Shown: positions 6,797 through 16,384, counted from the stretch's first letter. The stretch: 64,000 nucleotides of DNA from Sphingobacteriales bacterium (GCA_016721245.1 JADKIQ010000009.1:124001-188000); one strand, 5' to 3'. A program made the numbers and translations. Notes: generated from the letters alone by a model not told the origin.

Positions 6797-8500
6797 ATGA
6801 GTACGAACACACTAAGCCTCAGAAAGATACTATCGAGATTATTTGAGTTAATCCGGTTTGATAAAAAAGAAATCGGAAATATTTATGTGCTGGCTATTCT
6901 GGGCGGTATTATCCAGCTAAGCCTGCCGCTGGGTGTACAGTCCATTATCAGTTTTGTGCAGGCCGGCGAGATAAGCACCTCGCTGGTAATCCTGATATTG
7001 CTGGTGGTTGTTGGCGTATTAGTTGCCGGATATATTATTATCATACAGAAGAAAATCATTGAGAAAATTCAGCAGAAAATATTTATCCGTTACGCTTACG
7101 AATTTACCGAACAGCTGCCCAAACTCGATTTAAAAAGCATTCAATCGTATTATTTACCCGAGCTAATCAACCGCTTTTTTGAAACGACCTCTTTGCAGAA
7201 AAGTATTTCAAAAATATTTCTGGATATACCAAGCGCTACGTTGCAAATCTTTTTCGGATTGATATTGCTGTCGTTTTACCATCCTTTTTTTATTTTTCTT
7301 TCATTACTGCTGATACTTCTCGTCATTGCCATCATTTCATTAACTTTTAAGAAAGCAATAGAAACCAGTTTAGACGAGAGTGATTATAAATATAAGCTTG
7401 CAGCCTGGATTCAGGAACTTGCAAGAGTTTTGAAGTCGTTCAAATATTCGCGCAATACCAATTACCACCTGAAAAAATCCGATGAGCTCACTACGGGTTA
7501 CTTACAGTCCAGAACGATGCATTTTAATGTGTTGTTGATACAATATTGGTCCCTCATAATTTTTAAGGTGCTGATTACATTTACGATGCTTAGTGTTGGA
7601 GCTTATTTATTAGTCAATCAACAGCTCACCGTTGGTCAGTTTATAGCATCGGAAATTATCATCATTACCACCTTATCCTCTATTGAAAAACTGATAGCAA
7701 CACTGGAGAATGTATACGATGCATTCACCTCCATCGAAAAATTACTAAAAATCACGGAACGCCCTAAAGAAAAACAGGGAGAAATATTATTTACGTCGAA
7801 TGCGCAAAGTCATGTACTGTACAAAATTAACAACATGAATTTCAGTTTTCAGGAAAACACAAATATTCTGAACAACATAAATCTGGAAATTCAGGCTAAC
7901 GAAAAGGTTTGTATTATGGGGAATGACGGCGCAGGAAAATCTGTATTTTTAAAAATACTGAGCGGAATATATACTGCTACCAAGGGAACGGTTTTTGTCA
8001 ATAATATTCCCATACAGAATTATTCTTTAGATTCCATTCGTGATAAAATCGGTTTGCTAACCAACAAACAGGATGTTTTTGAAGGAACTGTATTGGATAA
8101 CATTACACTCGGAAACGATATTTCATTTGATACCATTTATGCTACTGCATCTCAAATCGGGCTTGTAAATTTTTTACAAGAGCTCCCGGACGGTTTGGAT
8201 ACAAAAGTACAGCCTTTCGGAAATCAGCTTTCTACCAGCGCCGTTGAAAAAATTATTTTGCTCCGATTGCTGGTGCATGAGTATGAAATAATGCTGATGG
8301 ATGAACCCTGGATTCGTTCGGAGTCGAACATCAGAACAGCCGTCATTGAGTATTTATTACAGCAAAAAAATCAAACAATTATAGTAGTTTCCAACGATGA
8401 GGCATATGCTTCTAAAGCAGATAAAATAATTTACCTCAACAAAAACGGGGAAGTTGATTTTACCGGGAAATGGGATGATTTTAAAAAACGTTACAAATAA
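6797..8500 (+). CDS. ABC transporter, type I secretion type, with degenerate ATPase motifs
   Basis: A 567-residue fusion of a six-helix membrane domain (about residues 25-300) and a nucleotide-binding domain, like HlyB/PrtD exporters but without an N-terminal C39 peptidase. Walker A is intact (GNDGAGKS, Lys381), as is Walker B (IMLMDEP, Asp502/Glu503). The signature motif reads LSTSA near 478 instead of LSGGQ, and the switch histidine is replaced by Asn533 (VVSND). ATP binding is likely, while cycling may be weak or need a partner. It is followed 5 bp later by an HlyD gene and then a TolC gene, so it should be the inner-membrane part of a tripartite exporter. Confidence 0.85.
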   Translation: MSTNTLSLRKILSRLFELIRFDKKEIGNIYVLAILGGIIQLSLPLGVQSIISFVQAGEISTSLVILILLVVVGVLVAGYIIIIQKKIIEKIQQKIFIRYAYEFTEQLPKLDLKSIQSYYLPELINRFFETTSLQKSISKIFLDIPSATLQIFFGLILLSFYHPFFIFLSLLLILLVIAIISLTFKKAIETSLDESDYKYKLAAWIQELARVLKSFKYSRNTNYHLKKSDELTTGYLQSRTMHFNVLLIQYWSLIIFKVLITFTMLSVGAYLLVNQQLTVGQFIASEIIIITTLSSIEKLIATLENVYDAFTSIEKLLKITERPKEKQGEILFTSNAQSHVLYKINNMNFSFQENTNILNNINLEIQANEKVCIMGNDGAGKSVFLKILSGIYTATKGTVFVNNIPIQNYSLDSIRDKIGLLTNKQDVFEGTVLDNITLGNDISFDTIYATASQIGLVNFLQELPDGLDTKVQPFGNQLSTSAVEKIILLRLLVHEYEIMLMDEPWIRSESNIRTAVIEYLLQQKNQTIIVVSNDEAYASKADKIIYLNKNGEVDFTGKWDDFKKRYK

Positions 8501-8505
8501 GAATT

Positions 8506-9846
8506 ATGTCGATAAATGAGAAAATAAAAAACTGGAATTCTTATCAGTACATCTATTACAACAGGCATAACAACAGATTGAAGTATATGCTGATTTTTAT
8601 CATGCTGGCATTTGTTGTTTTTTTGTTTTTACCATGGACACAAAGCATTACTGCAAAAGGAAATGTCACTGCATTTAATATTAACGAACGTACACAGCAG
8701 TTGAATTCTGTAATCAGTGGTGCTATTGAAAAATGGTATATCAAAGAGGGAGATTTTGTGAAAGCCGGTGATACGATTTTAAAATTAACGGAAGTAAAAA
8801 CAGAATACCTGGATCCGGCATTACTGGAAAACACCAGACAACAACTGATCGCCAAGCAGGATGCTGCTACCAATTATTCCGGTAAAGCAGGAACAGCTGT
8901 ACTTCAAAAAGAGGCATTGCTTCAGGCAAGAGATTTTAAAATTGAGCAAATCAATAACAAGATTGAACAGGCACAGCGTTACATAGAAATAGACAATGCC
9001 AATCTTGCGGCTGCTAAGAATGATTATGAAATTGCAAAACTACAGTACGAACGTCAGCAAACCTTATTTAATGAAGGACTGGTGTCAAAAACGCAGATGG
9101 AGCAGCGAAATCAGGCACTCCAGAATGCGCAGGCAAAATACGATGTGGCACAACGCAAATTAGCCAACTCAAAACAGGAACTCATTATTGCAAAACTCGA
9201 AAAAAGCGGCACCGAGCAGGATTATCAGGATAAACTGGCAAAAGTGGAGGGAGAAAAATTTCAATCCTTATCTAACGTTGCCACGGCAAAAGGAGATGCT
9301 GCCAAGCTCAGTAATCAGTATACGAATTATGAAAGCCGCGCTAAGTTTTATTACCTCATAGCACCACAGGACGGCCAGGTCATTAAAGTAAAAAATGCCG
9401 GTGTGGGTGAGATTATAAAAGAAAGCGAATTTATAGCAGAAGTGGTACCAAATGTCAATAACAGAGCCGTTGAAATGTATATAAAAGCGGTTGACATTCC
9501 GCTGATCAGTTTAGGACAAAGAGTAAGCTTAACATTTGATGGTTATCCTGCCATTGTTTTTTCCGGATGGCCGAATGCATCCTTTGGATTTTTCAGAGGA
9601 AAGGTAACGGTAATTGAAAGTGCCATCAATAAGCAGGGCTATTTCAGAATTTTAATTACGGAAGATGCATCGTATAAAATATGGCCGCAAAACTTGCGCT
9701 ACGGAACAGGATCCAATGGCATTGCCTTACTCAAAGATGTTCCAATCTATTATGAAATCTGGCGAAAAATTAATGGCTTCCCACCGGATTACTATCAGGT
9801 GAAAACAGTAATTGACAACAAACAAAAGAAAGACGAAAGTGAATAA
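8506..9846 (+). CDS. HlyD-family membrane fusion protein
   Basis: A 446-residue periplasmic adaptor. One membrane helix at about residues 26-45 is followed by a biotinyl-lipoyl-like half (GAIEKWYIKEGDFVKAGD), a long coiled coil at about 100-280 rich in Gln, Lys and Ala, and the second lipoyl half (IAPQDGQVIKV). A beta-barrel with GQRVSLTFDGYPA and a C-terminal extension complete it. It bridges the ABC protein to the outer-membrane channel. It begins 5 bp after the ABC gene, and its last 8 bases overlap the proposed GTG start of the TolC gene, which points to translational coupling. Confidence 0.9.
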   Translation: MSINEKIKNWNSYQYIYYNRHNNRLKYMLIFIMLAFVVFLFLPWTQSITAKGNVTAFNINERTQQLNSVISGAIEKWYIKEGDFVKAGDTILKLTEVKTEYLDPALLENTRQQLIAKQDAATNYSGKAGTAVLQKEALLQARDFKIEQINNKIEQAQRYIEIDNANLAAAKNDYEIAKLQYERQQTLFNEGLVSKTQMEQRNQALQNAQAKYDVAQRKLANSKQELIIAKLEKSGTEQDYQDKLAKVEGEKFQSLSNVATAKGDAAKLSNQYTNYESRAKFYYLIAPQDGQVIKVKNAGVGEIIKESEFIAEVVPNVNNRAVEMYIKAVDIPLISLGQRVSLTFDGYPAIVFSGWPNASFGFFRGKVTVIESAINKQGYFRILITEDASYKIWPQNLRYGTGSNGIALLKDVPIYYEIWRKINGFPPDYYQVKTVIDNKQKKDESE

Positions 9847-11257
9847 AGGCAGTAAACAGATTCTTTTATTTTTCCTGCTGTTGTGGAATGGTTTTGTTGT
9901 ATCTGCTAATGATACGACTACTGTTTTGTCTGCTCAACGATACCTGCAGCTCGTTATGCAGCACCATCCCTTAATAAAACAAACAGATTTAGTAGTCAAA
10001 GAAGCAACGGCAAAATTACTGAGTGCAAAAGGTGCTTTCGATCCTGTTGCCGATTTCAGTTTCGAAAATAAAACATTAGACGGCAATCGTTATTACCAAT
10101 ACTTGCAGCCGCAGCTGAAAGCACCCTTGTGGTATGGAATTGAATTAAAGGCTGAACTCAGCGATGTGCGCGGCAGCAACACTGCCAATGAACTCACGTA
10201 TGGGAATTCAGTTGCAGTCGGTGTTTCACTTCCCTTGTTAAGTGGTCTGGTCATGAATAAGAAAATGGCTGTGCTGAAACAGGCAAAAAACAATATTCAA
10301 CTGTCAAAGGCAGAACAGCAGAATACCATCAATACATTGCTGTTAGATGCTATCGATGCTTACTGGGACTGGAATGTTTATTACCAGGAGTACTTTTATA
10401 ACATAAAAGCTAAGGAAGTTAGTTATAACCGTTTGCAATTTACTAAAAGAATGTTTGAAGTTGGTGAACGACCGGCGATAGATACCGTTGAAGCATTTGC
10501 GCAATACAAGTTGCTGGAATACGAAACCCAAAAATCATATTACAACTGGGTGAAATCTGCCATCGAACTGAGTTTATTTTTATGGGACGAAAATGAACAG
10601 GCGGTATTTATAAAAGACAACATAACTCCGCTTATTTACAACACTCGTTATTTATTGGATTCGATAACACTACCATCGTTGAACGACCTTGAATTACTGG
10701 TCTTAAATCACCCGAAATTAAACGCTTTTGATATAAAACTTAAAAACCTGGAGATAGAACGAAAGCTAAAATTTCAGAACCTCTTACCCACCTTGAATGT
10801 CAACTATAATTTTATAAATAAAAGCTATAATCCTTTTTATAATGTTGGCGACAATTTATTGCTTAATAATTACAAAATTGGTGTTGATTTTAAAATGCCT
10901 TTGATGTTCAGAGAGGCCAGAGGAGAATATAAGCAGGCGAAAATTAAAATAGAATCAACACAGATAGACAAGGTTGTTGTGCAGAATGAACTTAATGTAA
11001 AAGTTAAAACATACTACAACGATTTGGTGGCACTGAAAGAAAATCTGAGATTATACAATGAAACGTTTCTGGCTTACGAAACCTTACTGAAAGGCGAGAA
11101 TACAAGATTTGAAAACGGGGAAAGCAGCCTGTTTCTTATTAACAGCCGCCAAAACAAAGTGCTGGAAACCCGTTTAAAAATGAATGAATTAGAGTCGAAA
11201 CTCATGAAATACCAAATGTCTGTTTATTTACTTGCAGGACAGCAACCTAAAAATTAA
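9839..11257 (+). CDS. TolC-family outer-membrane efflux protein
   Basis: A 472-residue protein if it starts at GTG 9839, which overlaps the hlyD stop (GTGAATAA). A TTG nine codons upstream is also open but would put charged residues before the signal peptide. The signal peptide is ILLFFLLLWNGFVVSA. The mature protein has two long helical hairpin repeats with TolC-like LLLDAIDAYWDW and a second half with LELLVLNHPKL. It forms the outer-membrane duct of the exporter encoded by the two preceding genes. No secreted substrate gene is adjacent. Confidence 0.88.
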   Translation: MNKGSKQILLFFLLLWNGFVVSANDTTTVLSAQRYLQLVMQHHPLIKQTDLVVKEATAKLLSAKGAFDPVADFSFENKTLDGNRYYQYLQPQLKAPLWYGIELKAELSDVRGSNTANELTYGNSVAVGVSLPLLSGLVMNKKMAVLKQAKNNIQLSKAEQQNTINTLLLDAIDAYWDWNVYYQEYFYNIKAKEVSYNRLQFTKRMFEVGERPAIDTVEAFAQYKLLEYETQKSYYNWVKSAIELSLFLWDENEQAVFIKDNITPLIYNTRYLLDSITLPSLNDLELLVLNHPKLNAFDIKLKNLEIERKLKFQNLLPTLNVNYNFINKSYNPFYNVGDNLLLNNYKIGVDFKMPLMFREARGEYKQAKIKIESTQIDKVVVQNELNVKVKTYYNDLVALKENLRLYNETFLAYETLLKGENTRFENGESSLFLINSRQNKVLETRLKMNELESKLMKYQMSVYLLAGQQPKN

Positions 11258-11307
11258 AAAAAAATATAAAACTGCGGAACTAAAAGAATAGTAACAGTGT
11301 TATAGAT

Positions 11308-11335
11308 AATAGTATTACTATTAACAAATAGAATA
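11308..11335. promoter_or_regulatory. Operator-like palindrome before terC
   Basis: AATAGTA-T-TACTATT (11308-11322) is a perfect odd palindrome. It continues as TACTATTAACAAATAGAATA, matching TACTATTACAAATAGTATT upstream of the exporter operon with a one-base insertion and a small change. The position is 51 bp after the TolC stop and about 100 bp before terC. Its sharing with the tetR/exporter gap suggests the same regulator. Confidence 0.5.
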
Positions 11336-11365
11336 CTTCAATTTTCTCATAATTAGTGTGTGTAA

Positions 11366-11397
11366 GAGAAGCCGGTGTTTCCCCAACTCGGCTTCTC
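11366..11397 (+). promoter_or_regulatory. Stem-loop in terC leader
   Basis: GAGAAGCCG (11366-11374) pairs perfectly with CGGCTTCTC (11389-11397) over a 14-nt loop, GTGTTTCCCCAACT. It ends 30 bp before the terC ATG and is not followed by a T-run. TerC-family genes are often under the yybP-ykoY manganese riboswitch; I do not see that motif here. The stem resembles the one at 6741-6779. Confidence 0.45.
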
Positions 11398-11427
11398 GCT
11401 ATTTATAGTGCTATAAAAAACTTAAAA

Positions 11428-12345
11428 ATGGATGTAAATATTTGGTTCTGGATTGGATTCAATGCTTTTGTTTTACTGATGCTGGCTTTGGATTTAGGTG
11501 TGTTTCATAAGAATACACACACGGTAAAAATCAAAGAGTCTCTTATGTGGACAGGCATATGGATTATATTGGCTTTGTTGTTTGCGTGTGGTATTTTTTA
11601 TTTTTTCGGAAAACAGCAGGGTGTTGAATTTTTAACGGGATATGTTATCGAGAAATCTTTGAGTGTCGATAATATTTTTGTGTTTATTATGGTGTTCTCT
11701 TATTTTAATATACCAACAAAATACCAGCATAAAGTATTGTTTTACGGAATATTGGGAGCTTTGCTGATGCGCGCGTTCTTTATTTTTGCAGGCGTTGCGC
11801 TCATAACTAAATTTCACTGGATCATTTATGTGTTTGGCGCATTCTTGATTTTTACCGGTATAAAAATGCTGGTGCAGGATGAAAAACCGCTGGAGCCTGA
11901 TAAAAATCCATTGGTAAGATTATTTAAAAAATTCATGCCGGTAACGACAGAATTACATGGAGAGAAATTTTTTGTCAAAGTTGGAGCAAGAAATTTCGCA
12001 ACACCTTTGTTTATAGTATTATTACTGATTGAATTTACCGATCTTATTTTTGCCGTAGATTCTATACCGGCAATTCTGGCGATATCGAATGATACATTTA
12101 TAGTGTATACCTCAAATGTTTTTGCTATTCTGGGACTGCGTTCTTTGTATTTTGCGTTAGCGGATATCACCAAATATTTCAGATTTTTGAAATACGGATT
12201 ATCGGCCATCTTAGTCTTTGTAGGAGTAAAGATGTGTATTGTGGATATTTATAAAATACCGGTGTTGTATTCGCTTGGAACCATACTATTGATTTTAGCA
12301 AGCTCTGTAATTGCTTCCATCGCAATAACGCCGAAGCATAAATAA
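11428..12345 (+). CDS. TerC/Alx-family membrane protein
   Basis: A 305-residue protein starting at ATG 11428 (MDVNIWFWIG). The 24 codons upstream are open but overlap the leader stem-loop and look non-coding. It has about nine membrane helices and the family's acidic motifs: LDLGVFH near residue 20, SLSVDNIFVF near 80, and IEFTDLIFAVDSIPA near 200. TerC/Alx proteins are linked to manganese export, tellurite resistance and metal loading of secreted proteins. It follows the exporter operon and shares leader elements with it. It converges with the TonB-like gene, 3 bp away. Confidence 0.9.
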   Translation: MDVNIWFWIGFNAFVLLMLALDLGVFHKNTHTVKIKESLMWTGIWIILALLFACGIFYFFGKQQGVEFLTGYVIEKSLSVDNIFVFIMVFSYFNIPTKYQHKVLFYGILGALLMRAFFIFAGVALITKFHWIIYVFGAFLIFTGIKMLVQDEKPLEPDKNPLVRLFKKFMPVTTELHGEKFFVKVGARNFATPLFIVLLLIEFTDLIFAVDSIPAILAISNDTFIVYTSNVFAILGLRSLYFALADITKYFRFLKYGLSAILVFVGVKMCIVDIYKIPVLYSLGTILLILASSVIASIAITPKHK

Positions 12346-12348
12346 ATA

Positions 12349-13101
12349 TTATTCTTTCGGTTTTGTGAATGTTTTTGTGTACGGAAAAATATATTTTACT
12401 TTTTTGGGTTTTCCGGCATCTGTCGCTGGTAAAAACGGTGGTAATTTATGAATAGCTTCCAATACAATGCTTTCACATTCTTTACAGTTAGATTTCATTA
12501 AATTAATTTCTGAAATATCCCCTTTTGTATCTACATAAAATGAATAATAAACCCGAATCATTTTATCAGAATCACTAGGCTTGGCATCTTTAGGTAAAAC
12601 TACATTTTTATTTAAAAATTTCTGGAGAGCGCTTGGACCACCGGGAAATTCTACATTTCCATAACCTTTTCCCTGTTTATCATAAACCCGCAGAATGGAA
12701 TCAGCTTTTCTGAAAAAATCGCACTTGAAAATAGAATCTAATTTTGGCTGAAAAGCCTTATTGTAACATTTTTTGTATTCGTTACTGGTATCTAAAGGTT
12801 GTGTTTTGTCTGCTTTATCCTGGTAGTATTCATTCAAAATCTTTTTAGCAGCTATTTTTGAAGTGTCTTTATTAATGGAAGACATTCTAACCATTGTTTT
12901 TTTATATACGTCTTTGTTGATTTTTATATAATTATAAAGATTTGTATTAGTTTTTGACTGTAAATAACATCCAAATTCGCCTCTCTTAAACTGAGCATTC
13001 ATACTGTCTGTTGCTGCTTTGCAAATAGCATCATTTTGGGCTTTCGAAAAATTATTTAGCAAACATACAAAGGATAAAATAAAGGCAATTTTCTTTAACA
13101 T
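12349..13101 (-). CDS. TonB C-terminal-domain periplasmic protein
   Basis: A 250-residue secreted protein with the signal peptide MLKKIAFILSFVCLLNNFSKA. The C-terminal 110 residues resemble the energy-transducer TonB C-terminal fold of Bacteroidota: FPGGPSALQKFLNKNV, then YVDTKGDISEINLMKS and IVLEAIHKLPPFLPA. The region between is charged and has no membrane anchor, unlike true TonB, so a role in energy transfer is doubtful. Free-standing proteins of this kind are common in the phylum and their function is unclear. It faces terC. Confidence 0.7.
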   Translation of the reverse strand: MLKKIAFILSFVCLLNNFSKAQNDAICKAATDSMNAQFKRGEFGCYLQSKTNTNLYNYIKINKDVYKKTMVRMSSINKDTSKIAAKKILNEYYQDKADKTQPLDTSNEYKKCYNKAFQPKLDSIFKCDFFRKADSILRVYDKQGKGYGNVEFPGGPSALQKFLNKNVVLPKDAKPSDSDKMIRVYYSFYVDTKGDISEINLMKSNCKECESIVLEAIHKLPPFLPATDAGKPKKVKYIFPYTKTFTKPKE

Positions 13102-13137
13102 AATATTGATTTTATAAATGATTAGCGTGATATAATT

Positions 13138-13518
13138 TTAACGAACGGCAATACAGGATATTTCGACATTTGCATTTTTCGGCAACATGCTTACTTCCAC
13201 TGTTTCTCTTGCCGGAGGATTGTTTTTAAAATATTTTCCATACACTTCATTCACTTTCGGGAAATCGTGCATGTCTGTTAAAAAAATGGAGCATTTCACC
13301 ACATTGGAAAAATCCATTTCGGCAGCCAGCAATATTGCGTTTAAATTTTCCATTACTTGTTGTGTTTCTTCCGCAATACCATCTTTAATCATAGTTCCGG
13401 AAAACGGATCCAAAGGGATTTGTCCGGAAATAAACAACATGCCATTAATGTATACCGCCTGAGAATAAGGACCAATGGGTTCCGGAGCATCGTCCGTATA
13501 AATTATTTTACGCGCCAT
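13138..13518 (-). CDS. ridA: RidA family (YjgF/YER057c/UK114) enamine/imine deaminase
   Basis: A 126-residue protein. The start MARKIIYTDDAPEPIGPYSQAV is chosen because a start four codons earlier would lie inside the promoter -7 element. It shows the family blocks GPYSQAV, LFISGQIPLDP and the C-terminal VEVSMLPKNANVEISCIAV. RidA hydrolyses reactive enamine/imine intermediates released by PLP enzymes. The arginine that binds the carboxylate is probably the Arg in NPPARETVEV. It is cytoplasmic and stands as a single gene. Confidence 0.9.
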   Translation of the reverse strand: MARKIIYTDDAPEPIGPYSQAVYINGMLFISGQIPLDPFSGTMIKDGIAEETQQVMENLNAILLAAEMDFSNVVKCSIFLTDMHDFPKVNEVYGKYFKNNPPARETVEVSMLPKNANVEISCIAVR

Positions 13519-13527
13519 AATAACTAT

Positions 13528-13535
13528 CAAAAGTA
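13528..13535 (-). promoter_or_regulatory. Bacteroidota -7 element before ridA
   Basis: TACTTTTG on the minus strand fits TAnnTTTG. It ends about 10 bases before the chosen ridA ATG, which implies a very short or absent 5' leader and rules out the longer start. Confidence 0.5.
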
Positions 13536-13590
13536 CAAAAATACTGAAAAAGTAAGTGTGAAAGTTTCTTAATTAAAATGGTAGGAGATA

Positions 13591-14334
13591 TTACTTCTCT
13601 TCCTTCTTCTTGTACACATAATCAATATACCACATCTCATTTTTGTAGATGAAATCAACAATGTGTTTTTTAGTCTCCTCATCATATTTTGAAAACAGGT
13701 CGTATCCTTTCTGTAATAATACTTTGCCCAGTTTTATACCATCTATTTCCTTTTGCGGAAATACATCCGGTTTCTTTTCCATGGTATGGATTACATGGTC
13801 TAAAATATCCAGCGTTTTTGCAAGTAAGGTGGTATTTACCATCGCACCAAACAAACTCTTCACGTCATGTATGAATTTTTCAATGTCTTCGCGCGGCAAT
13901 TGATACATCGTATCTTCAAAATCCTCGTCGCTCATAGGCGGTAAAATGCCATTTTTATTGGCAATTTCGGCCATATGTGCTTCAAAATTCTTTGCCCCCA
14001 TAAAGGAATCCAGAGAATCCATACCGGCTTTAAGAGCCACCATAAAATGCCTGCCAAACTTGAACAGCGCACGTGCCATATCACCGAAAAGGTTCCACAT
14101 TTTTCGCGGCTGTTTTACGTAATCCGCTAAGTCTTTGAAGGCCTCTTCCAGTTCTTTGCGTTCCTGAGCTGGCGGGTAAATAGTGCTTAAGAAATAATTT
14201 TCTATTTCATCAATCACATCTTCACTAATAGAGGGCGGTAAATCAAAACGTTGTTTCAACTCATTGAAATCATAGCGCTTTTCCACCATTTCCCGGAACT
14301 TCTCTATGATATGATAATCTTTCGTTTCTGACAT
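13591..14334 (-). CDS. Conserved hypothetical helical protein
   Basis: A 247-residue, charged, mostly helical protein without signal peptide or membrane segments. Features include PPSISEDVIDEIENYFL, a middle region rich in Phe and Lys (ARALFKFGRHFMVALKAG), and a lysine-rich end (YVYKKKEEK). I do not recognise a named domain. It lies between ridA and kup, on the same strand as both, but the gaps (61 bp and 66 bp) do not force co-transcription. The function is unknown. Confidence 0.7.
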   Translation of the reverse strand: MSETKDYHIIEKFREMVEKRYDFNELKQRFDLPPSISEDVIDEIENYFLSTIYPPAQERKELEEAFKDLADYVKQPRKMWNLFGDMARALFKFGRHFMVALKAGMDSLDSFMGAKNFEAHMAEIANKNGILPPMSDEDFEDTMYQLPREDIEKFIHDVKSLFGAMVNTTLLAKTLDILDHVIHTMEKKPDVFPQKEIDGIKLGKVLLQKGYDLFSKYDEETKKHIVDFIYKNEMWYIDYVYKKKEEK

Positions 14335-14399
14335 AAAAGAATTGTGCTACTAAAATAAGTATTTTCTTTTTATGAAACTGATAGATTGAGCAAATGTTT

Positions 14400-16355
14400 T
14401 TATATCAGATGTTCTTTTCTTACAAGGTCGATATTCTGAATAGGCTGATACAACAAGGGAACCTGCTCAGTTACCACATCACTTTTTTCCAGTCCGAACG
14501 CCTTTTCATCTTTTAAACCAAGCTGTTTGAGGTAAAAATATCCGTTCAGCAATAATCCGTTGCGCAGACTGAATTCATTTTCTACCGATAAAAACTTCTC
14601 AATTACGACAAATTTAAAATCCGGTTCATGATTATATTTTGTAGAGCCATCCGGACGAATATGCAGATTTAATTCTTTTTTTGCCACCAAATCCTGAACA
14701 ATTTTCTTGAAATAAATTTCCGTTTTAGGCTGCACCCGGAAGCCTATATTAATGGTCACTTTTATCACCTTATCATCCAGCAATTCGGATACTTCATAGT
14801 TTAAAGTATAGGGTGCATCTGTTCGGTTGATATGCAGGAACCAGTATACATCGGCTCTTTTTGGTTTTTTGGAGAAAATGGATTTTATGATTTTCTCTTC
14901 AATCTGTGTTCTGTGATTTGCTTTTGTTAAATAGATCAGATGTGTGGCGAATTTTGGTATGTCGTCATCTTCATTTAATTCTTTTAACATGGAGATATAT
15001 TTTCCGAGGTCGACAAAGTGTACAAGTCCGTTATTAATTTTTCTTGCATAATACCACACATACATCGTTAAGAAAATGAATAATTCAAAAAAGAGAAACA
15101 TCCAGCGTTCCTTTATTTTGGCGGAGTTGGTGATGAAAAATGAAAGCTCAATAATGCCGAAAATGATAAGGATTCCCGTTACCAAAAGCTTGTTCCATTT
15201 TTTTCTGTAGATTAAAAAGAAGGCAAGCAGGTAAGTGGTCATCATCATGGCAATGGTGATGGAGAATCCATATGCCGCCTCCATATGCGTGGAGGATTTG
15301 AAATACAATATCATTAATATGCATCCCACCCATAAAATCGTATTCACACTTGGAATATAGATCTGACCTTTCATTTCCGTAGGTTGTCTTACCGCTACGC
15401 GCGGCCAGAAATTTAAACTCATGGCTTCGCTGATAAGCGTGTAAGATCCACTGATTAGGGCCTGAGAAGCAATAATCGTTGCTAATGTCGCAATGATTAT
15501 TCCGGGAATCAGAAACCACTGTGGCATCATTTCAAAAAACGGATTTCTTCCGTTCAGCGTTTGTTGTCCCTGATGCATAATCCATGCTGCCTGTCCGACA
15601 TAGTTTATCACCAATGCTATTTTTACAAATACCCAGGTAATACGGATGTTTTTGATGCCGCAATGGCCCAGATCGGAGTAGAGTGCTTCTGCTCCCGTTG
15701 TGCATAAGAACACGGCGCCTAATAACCAAAAGCCCTGAGGGTATTTTACCAGCAGTTCATATCCGTAGTACGGATTAATGGCTTTCAACACGGAAGGGAA
15801 TTGTGATATTTCGTGTGCACCCATTATGAACAATAAGGAAAACCAAACAACCATAATTGGTCCGAAAAGACTGCCCACTTTTTGGGTGCCAAAACGCTGA
15901 AAGAAAAACAGCAAGGATAGAATAACAATAACGATGGGTACGGTCGGTAATGTCTCCAACCCTTTTACCATGGTTAATCCTTCAATGGCGGATGCTACCG
16001 AAATCGGAGGTGTAATGATGCCATCAGCCAGCAAGGTGGTGGCTCCTAGAATGGTGGGAATGACCAGATATTTTCCGTATCGTTTAACAAGCGCATATAA
16101 GGAAAAAACGCCGCCTTCACCATTGTTGTCCGCCATTAAGGTAAGTACAATGTATTTGAAAGTGGTTTGAAAAACTAGTGTCCAGAAGATAAGAGAAACG
16201 CCGCCGAAAACCAATATTTCAGAAATTTCCCGTTCGCCCACAATAGCTTTCAGCACGTAGAGCGGACTAGTGCCGATATCCCCGTAGATGATTCCGAGTG
16301 CGACTAATAAGGAGGCAATAGTTACCCTGTTCGATGTTGAATGGTTCGAATTCAT
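14400..16355 (-). CDS. kup: Kup-type potassium uptake permease
   Basis: A 651-residue K+/H+ symporter of the KUP/HAK/KT family. The N-terminal signature ALGIIYGDIGTSPLYVLKA (about 18-36) is followed by NNGEGGVFSLYALVKRY and roughly twelve membrane helices to about residue 450, then a cytoplasmic tail of about 190 residues. Length and motifs match the family. It is the last gene of a kdpD-like/kdpE-like/kup operon (29-bp gap), which suggests that the two-component pair controls this permease. No kdpFABC pump genes are seen. Confidence 0.93.
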   Translation of the reverse strand: MNSNHSTSNRVTIASLLVALGIIYGDIGTSPLYVLKAIVGEREISEILVFGGVSLIFWTLVFQTTFKYIVLTLMADNNGEGGVFSLYALVKRYGKYLVIPTILGATTLLADGIITPPISVASAIEGLTMVKGLETLPTVPIVIVILSLLFFFQRFGTQKVGSLFGPIMVVWFSLLFIMGAHEISQFPSVLKAINPYYGYELLVKYPQGFWLLGAVFLCTTGAEALYSDLGHCGIKNIRITWVFVKIALVINYVGQAAWIMHQGQQTLNGRNPFFEMMPQWFLIPGIIIATLATIIASQALISGSYTLISEAMSLNFWPRVAVRQPTEMKGQIYIPSVNTILWVGCILMILYFKSSTHMEAAYGFSITIAMMMTTYLLAFFLIYRKKWNKLLVTGILIIFGIIELSFFITNSAKIKERWMFLFFELFIFLTMYVWYYARKINNGLVHFVDLGKYISMLKELNEDDDIPKFATHLIYLTKANHRTQIEEKIIKSIFSKKPKRADVYWFLHINRTDAPYTLNYEVSELLDDKVIKVTINIGFRVQPKTEIYFKKIVQDLVAKKELNLHIRPDGSTKYNHEPDFKFVVIEKFLSVENEFSLRNGLLLNGYFYLKQLGLKDEKAFGLEKSDVVTEQVPLLYQPIQNIDLVRKEHLI

Positions 16356-16384
16356 GTTTTATAATTTATATGTCTGTTGATTAT

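Noticed and set aside
11341..11427. yybP-ykoY manganese riboswitch before terC
   Set aside because: Expected for some TerC-family genes, but only a simple stem-loop is visible and the conserved riboswitch loops were not found.
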